In this document: piece by piece, positions 59,916 through 64,000 of the stretch
How positions within the stretch are numbered: position 1 is the stretch's first letter
Layout: each line of letters begins with the position of its first letter
NCBI RefSeq assembly: GCF_013299165.1
Contig: NZ_JAAFKD010000003.1
Span: 357,873-421,872, forward strand
Reading direction: 5' to 3'
DNA length: 64,000 bases
Origin: Microcoleus sp. bin38.metabat.b11b12b14.051
Lineage (GTDB): Bacteria; Cyanobacteriota; Cyanobacteriia; Cyanobacteriales; Microcoleaceae
Notes under the pieces: model-generated
Databases searched by the model: none
What the model saw: only the letters and a program-made list of their open reading frames with translations
What the model was told of the DNA's origin: nothing
Program-made: the position numbers and the translations under genes

Positions 59916-60026
59916 TTTATTTGACGAATTTGCGCTGTTTCAGCTACAATAGGATTTTGATACTCAAGGGGTGCTATGACTATTTTTGGTTTTTGAGCCT
60001 GAAACCCTTTAAATTCGTCAAATAAA
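59916..60026. repeat. 111-bp element with 16-bp terminal inverted repeats
   Basis: 'tttatttgacgaattt' at 59916 is perfectly complementary to 'aaattcgtcaaataaa' at 60011-60026; a second pairing 'gtttcag'/'ctgaaac' lies just inside. The centre contains no gene. It looks like a MITE or a structured RNA. The rest of 59690-60377 has no gene. Confidence 0.75.
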
Positions 60027-60217
60027 CGAACTCAGCAAAGACAAAAAATCCAAATTCTTGTGCAAAATAGGCAGTTTATAGGTTAAGAATTGTAACGGAA
60101 ATTTAGTCAATTTGACAAAATAGCCTGTTTGTGGTATGGAAGGTGCGTCGGGAGCAATGGAATTGAGATTTTCAACCAAAGCAAATGGGATTTAAGCCCC
60201 CACCTTTAGGTGGATTG

Positions 60218-60348
60218 TTTTTAGGCAGGGGCTTAAATTCCCTGCCTAAAAACTTCGCACTCCTTGCGTCAACCCCTCGACTTCGCGGGCGGGCTCTTCT
60301 GTCAACTGTCAACAGTCAACTGTCAACTGTCAACTGTCAACTGTCAAC
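60218..60348. repeat. Hairpin and heptamer repeats before the phosphatase fusion
   Basis: 'tttttaggcaggg' at 60218 is complementary to 'ccctgcctaaaaa' at 60240-60252. From 60299 to 60348 about seven copies of 'gtcaact' follow, the complement of the heptamer at 37534. Confidence 0.9.
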
Positions 60349-60377
60349 GCAGATGTACGCGGATTAACGCAGATAAA

Positions 60378-61394
60378 ATGGATCGAACAAAGATATTGTT
60401 TGTGTGCAGCCAGAATAAGTGGCGCAGTTTAACCGCCGAGAAGATTTGCGAGAAAATTAGCGGGTATAGCGTGCGATCGGCTGGAACGGAAAAAGGTGCG
60501 AGAATTAGAGTAACTCAAGGTTTGCTCGGTTGGGCTGATACGATCTTTGTGATGGAAAAGAAGCATGGCGATCGACTTCGCAGCAAATTTCCAGACAGTA
60601 TTCAGGGCAAGCCAGTTATTTGCCTGCAAATCCCCGATAATTATAGATATATGGAACCGGAGCTAGTCGAGCTTTTGCAGGCGAAACTGGGCTTATATAT
60701 GGAAATGCCAGATAACGAGATAAATTTTATGCAGCGAGTGTTGGAACCGGAGGTGATGGATTCTTGGGAAGAGGCGATCGAATACGATTCGATGGACTTT
60801 ACTGAGGTTAATGCTGCGTTTGCCAAGAGTGCGGCTGCTTTGGGGCCGATTTTTGGAAACGTTTTGGACGTGGGGACGGGTACGGCACGAATTCCAATCG
60901 CCCTGACTCAACTGCGGCCGGAATGGAAATTGACCTGTATTGATTTGTCGGCAAATATGCTGAAAGTTGCAGCGCAGAATCTCGAACAGGCCCAAGTGCG
61001 ATCGCAAATTAATCTCGAATTAATTGATGCGAAAGCCATGCCTTATCCCGACAAGAGTTTTGACATGGTGATTTCCAACAGTATTATCCACCATTTACCT
61101 GATCCGCTGCCGTTTTTGCAGGAAATCAGGCGAGTGTTGAAACCGAACGGAGCAATATTTTTGCGGGATTTACTGAGGCCTCTCGATGAGACAATCAGGG
61201 ATAATTTAGTCGAGATGTACGCCGGAGATTGCAACTCGCATCAGAAACAGTTATTCAGCGATTCTCTGCAAGCGGCTTTTACGCTGGATGAAGTGGAAAG
61301 GATGGCAGAAGCTGCGGGATTGGAAGGCTTGAGGATTTATGAATCTTCGGACAGACACTGGACTGCGGAGCGAGCTTGGATTTCATTGAGTTGA
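60378..61394 (+). CDS. Low-molecular-weight phosphatase-like domain fused to a SAM methyltransferase
   Basis: The ATG at 60378 gives 338 residues; the frame extends upstream only into the heptamer repeats. Residues 1-105 match the short LMW protein tyrosine phosphatase type (COG4551): ILFVCSQNKWRS holds the C-x5-R loop (Cys10, Arg16), then VRSAGTEKGARIRVTQGLL and IPDNYRYMEPELVELL with a candidate acid Asp87. From about 118 (MQRVLEPEVMDSWEEAIEYD) a class I methyltransferase follows: VLDVGTGTARI (162-172), CIDLSANML, MVISNSIIHHLPDP. The join is a continuous frame. An internal ATG at 60729 matches where a stand-alone methyltransferase would start. Confidence 0.85.
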   Translation: MDRTKILFVCSQNKWRSLTAEKICEKISGYSVRSAGTEKGARIRVTQGLLGWADTIFVMEKKHGDRLRSKFPDSIQGKPVICLQIPDNYRYMEPELVELLQAKLGLYMEMPDNEINFMQRVLEPEVMDSWEEAIEYDSMDFTEVNAAFAKSAAALGPIFGNVLDVGTGTARIPIALTQLRPEWKLTCIDLSANMLKVAAQNLEQAQVRSQINLELIDAKAMPYPDKSFDMVISNSIIHHLPDPLPFLQEIRRVLKPNGAIFLRDLLRPLDETIRDNLVEMYAGDCNSHQKQLFSDSLQAAFTLDEVERMAEAAGLEGLRIYESSDRHWTAERAWISLS

Positions 61395-61652
61395 CAGTTG
61401 AGGGCTACCTCTACCTGGAACCAAGAAGAATGGAGTAATTCATCGTCTTTTTTTTGATTTATCCTGACAAGGGATTCGCTTCCAACCAATTCTTTACGGT
61501 AAAGTGCGATCGGGCGATCGAACTCACTCTTTCCTCTTCTATCCAGAATTATCTCACATCCCATCAAAATTGTTAGCAGTCACGAATGCGAGTCCTGAGA
61601 TTTGAACTAGGACTCGCATTCCCAACGAGCGAACCTATTTTACAAGCAAGTT

Positions 61653-62840
61653 CTAGCCATCCAACTTGATAACATCTAAAATTACCCGATCGCGCCCTGC
61701 GTCTTTAGCTTGATAAAGCGAACGGTCTGCTGCCGCAATCAAATCTTTTTTGGAAATTTCCAGTCCAGGAACCGTACTCGCCACTCCCAAGCTCAGTGTA
61801 ACACAACCAGACACTGGCGATTTAATATTTTCAATTTCCTGTTTTTTCACCCAGACTCGAATTTGCTCTGCAATCGACACAGCAATTTCCGGTGAGGTGC
61901 GAGGCAAAATTACCGCAAACTCCTCACCTCCGTAACGAGCCACCAAAGTCTCCTGAGAAACTTCGCCTGCTGAATAATTTACAGCCTCAACAATTGTTTG
62001 TGCTACCTGTTGCAAACAAGCATCTCCCGCTTGATGTCCGTAAGTATCGTTGTATTTCTTAAAAAAATCAATATCGCATAAAATTAACGATATTTCTGCT
62101 ACTTCCTCTCCTAATTTCTGCCATAATTTTTCTAGATATTCGTTAAAACAGCGGCGGTTTGCTACCTGAGTTAAGCCATCCGAGTTAGCAAGGCGATATA
62201 ATTCTGAATTTGCTGATTGCAATTGATGATTGGCTGCTTCTAAATCAGATTTTGTTACAGATAAGTTGTAGTAAAGTTCGCTAATATACCAAGTAGCTTG
62301 TTGGTGAATTTGAGATAAGGCTAGCAATACTTGATGCACGTCTAACAGTCGGTAAACTTGAGGCTCTAACTGCACCAAAATCGGCTCGTAAAGCTGTTCC
62401 GGCGGCCGCTGCACGGCTCGCTGAGCTGCCATGACAATTAAAGCTACTCCTGGTAAAATCAAAATCTCAGTTTTAGCCATTTGATACAAAGCCGCAATCG
62501 GCCGACAAGCAAATATATCTACTCCATAAGGGCGGCTCATGTGTTCCATAAATCGCCGCCGCGATATCATGCCGAAATATTCGCCATTTAGTGTTAATAT
62601 AACTCCCGGAAGCAGCGGGTGAGCTTGAAATATCTTTGCTACCTCTTTCGCTGGCGAGGAACCTTCAAGTTGAAAATTGAAGACAGCCAGATCCTTGAGA
62701 GTAGACTCTAAAGATAAATTTTCGGGTGGTTGGTTAGGCGAGTTAGATGGGGCGATAAATTCCACAGACACAGCGCAGGCTCGAATAAACAATAAAGCAA
62801 AAACAAAGCTAGTGTCAGCTATCAAATTAGATATTAACAT
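61653..62840 (-). CDS. Diguanylate cyclase (GGDEF) with N-terminal CBS-like region
   Basis: The 395-residue protein ends with a GGDEF domain (about 225-390): LTQVANRRCFNEYLEKLW, LILCDIDFFKKYNDTYGHQ, ARYGGEEFAVILP and ADRSLYQAKDAGRDRV. The GGEEF active motif is intact, so it should make cyclic di-GMP. Residues about 50-190 resemble a CBS-type sensory region (FQLEGSSPAKEVAKIFQ, GVILTLNGEYFGMISRRRFM), joined by a coiled coil. The first 25 residues are odd, and a GTG near codon 24-27 could be the real start. No phosphodiesterase is nearby. Confidence 0.9.
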   Translation of the reverse strand: MLISNLIADTSFVFALLFIRACAVSVEFIAPSNSPNQPPENLSLESTLKDLAVFNFQLEGSSPAKEVAKIFQAHPLLPGVILTLNGEYFGMISRRRFMEHMSRPYGVDIFACRPIAALYQMAKTEILILPGVALIVMAAQRAVQRPPEQLYEPILVQLEPQVYRLLDVHQVLLALSQIHQQATWYISELYYNLSVTKSDLEAANHQLQSANSELYRLANSDGLTQVANRRCFNEYLEKLWQKLGEEVAEISLILCDIDFFKKYNDTYGHQAGDACLQQVAQTIVEAVNYSAGEVSQETLVARYGGEEFAVILPRTSPEIAVSIAEQIRVWVKKQEIENIKSPVSGCVTLSLGVASTVPGLEISKKDLIAAADRSLYQAKDAGRDRVILDVIKLDG

Positions 62841-63281
62841 TTATTGATGGGCTGTGACTGTATTCTGCATTACACTGTCTTTTAGTAAATAAGCTAATCT
62901 TTCAGACCATTTTTAATCAAACTGCAAGTGCGATGCCAGATGCCAACCCTGATGCTGCAAATCAAATCAATTATTTAAGATGAATATAAAATTTTGTGAA
63001 TTGTTCAATAACATAATTTTTTTTTCTCTCCTCATTGAATCATATATTTATTAAATTGTCGATGTGTTTTTAGCTAATTTATTGCGTATAAAAAATGGGT
63101 GTTGGCACCAACCGCCAACTCGTGGAGCAGGAACAAAAGTCAACAAACACAGTTGTTTTAGGAGGTCAAGACAGTCACGAGGTTTTAAATTGAAAAACGC
63201 TGCCGCTGGCGCGCCATTTTTTAATTCAAAACCTACAGGCGACTTGGGCGTTGTTAGGAAGCCAGCAATCTGAAAATTGCC
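62841..63281. other. Noncoding stretch
   Basis: No gene supported in 441 bp. It is AT-rich around 62960-63080 and has a weak inverted pair with 'gttttaaattgaaaaacg' and 'ttttttaattcaaaac' at 63180-63233, perhaps a terminator-like structure. Confidence 0.5.
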
Positions 63282-63776
63282 TCACCAACCCCAAGTTCCG
63301 ATTTCTCCCTTAAAGGGGCCGACAATATCTTTGGTAATCCAACCGCCGTAAAAATCCCCAGACTGAGCTTGCGCTAATTCCCCGTCCACATAACAAGCAT
63401 CCATCAGGCTCGGATAAAAAGCCACATAATCTTTAATAGCTGCAAAAACTTGATTTGGCCCGGGATAAAACCAAGCAGCATTTACAACTTGCTTCTGCCC
63501 TACCGTCACAGTGTAGTAACCGGCTTGTCCCTTCCACTCGCACCAAGAGCCCCGTGAAGTTTTATGCAAAAATTCCATTTGGATGTCCTCGGGCGAGATA
63601 TAGTAAGCAGGAGGGTGACTGGTCTCCAATACCCGAAACGGGCGGCGCGTGTCGGCGATAGTCACTTGATTAAAAACGATTTGCACGTGTTTGGTCGATT
63701 CCTCAAGGCGAGGGGGACGAGGGTAATCCCAAACAGACTCTTGACCGGGGCCGGGTTCTATGCGATCGAGGTTCAC
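63282..63776 (-). CDS. DUF427 domain protein
   Basis: A GTG at 63776, 9 bases after 'agggag', is the best start and gives about 164 residues; the ATG nine codons upstream would place that ribosome site inside the gene. The protein has the DUF427 pattern: PRLEESTKHVQIVFNQVTIAD, RPFRVLETSHPPAYYI, MEFLHKTSRGSWCEWKGQAGY, AAWFYPGPN and a VDGELAQAQSGDFYGGW stretch. DUF427 is a beta-rich fold of unknown function, widespread in bacteria, with a conserved ETSHPP-type loop. It stands alone. Confidence 0.88.
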   Translation of the reverse strand: MNLDRIEPGPGQESVWDYPRPPRLEESTKHVQIVFNQVTIADTRRPFRVLETSHPPAYYISPEDIQMEFLHKTSRGSWCEWKGQAGYYTVTVGQKQVVNAAWFYPGPNQVFAAIKDYVAFYPSLMDACYVDGELAQAQSGDFYGGWITKDIVGPFKGEIGTWGW

Positions 63777-63879
63777 TGAAACAATCTCCCTATAAAAAAA
63801 CAATCAGCAACTGAAGATTACAATTTAATGTACTCTTGGTCGAGTTGCCAATCCAGACAGCCATCAGCTTTTTGGTAGA

Positions 63880-64000
63880 GTCGATAGGGGCATCACTACC
63901 CCTACCTCTCCTTCAGAACGGAACGTGAAACTTTCGCTTCATTCCGCTCCTTGATATCTTCATCCTTTTTAAGGATACAATCCAAAACGGATGTTATAAT
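63880..64000 (-). mobile_element. 3' end of a group II intron (domains V and VI), runs off the right edge
   Basis: On the minus strand, 63949 down to 63916 is a 34-base domain V. It has GAGC at the base (with the AGC catalytic triad), a 4+4-bp lower stem closed by GTTC, a two-base bulge, a 5-bp upper stem and a GAAA tetraloop. A domain VI stem follows (GGGG with CCCC around 63884-63908). The intron would end near 63880. Its 5' part and any reverse-transcriptase gene lie outside the window. Confidence 0.85.

Overview
The window comes from a filamentous, non-heterocystous cyanobacterium of the Microcoleus/Oscillatoria type. The gene set is cyanobacterial: split RNA polymerase beta-prime (rpoC1/rpoC2), chlP, NTRC-type thioredoxin reductase, a 50-residue high-light-inducible protein, a CruA-type lycopene cyclase and an IleRS with a CAAD membrane domain. 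GCGATCGC (HIP1) octamers are frequent, and many short palindromic repeat families fill the gaps between genes. The genus is an inference. No rRNA, tRNA or CRISPR array was recognised.

Layout. 1-1062 is the 3' end of ileS. 1.4-9.6 kb is an accessory region on mixed strands: two small envelope proteins, xisH/xisI, a DUF4926 protein, a 1253-residue LRR-Roc-COR (Roco) GTPase, a VapBC module and a DUF433/DUF5615 module. Both toxin modules lie between partial copies of the Roco 5' region. 9.8-21.2 kb holds aspartoacylase, an M23 lipoprotein, CruA, a coiled-coil protein, a [2Fe-2S] thioredoxin-like protein, chlP and an SRPBCC-like protein. 21.4-26.2 kb is a second accessory block: a pilin-like protein, a secreted small protein, an NB-ARC ATPase, an antitoxin fragment and a compact GHKL ATPase / STAS-like / PIN operon without HIP1 sites. 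26.2-48 kb is mostly core: usp, hisD, rpsT, tatD, rpoB, rpoC1, rpoC2, a CheY-like receiver, a GyrA/ParC-family subunit and a MalK/UgpC-type ABC ATPase. A free-standing double-HNH endonuclease gene interrupts rpoB-rpoC1. 48.3-64 kb has an HLIP gene, the primary sigma factor, a glycosylation-like cluster (methyltransferase-TPR-OGT fusion, ABC permease, GT2-TPR, methyltransferase), NTRC, a phosphatase-methyltransferase fusion, a diguanylate cyclase, a DUF427 protein and, at the right edge, the 3' end of a group II intron on the minus strand.

How the parts relate. rpsT-tatD-rpoB-rpoC1-rpoC2 and sigA form the transcription/translation core; chlP, CruA, NTRC and HLIP serve pigment, redox and light-stress functions. 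The accessory blocks are rich in conflict-type domains (Roco, NB-ARC, three PIN or PIN-like nucleases, XisHI). Repeats are so abundant that they have entered genes in frame in at least three cases (CruA, NB-ARC, ABC ATPase) and form the C-terminus of a fourth (DUF4926). The strongest candidates for undescribed biology are the GHKL/STAS/PIN operon at 24.3-26.2 kb, the repeated Roco-5'/toxin-module arrangement at 6.9-9.8 kb and the in-frame repeat insertions.
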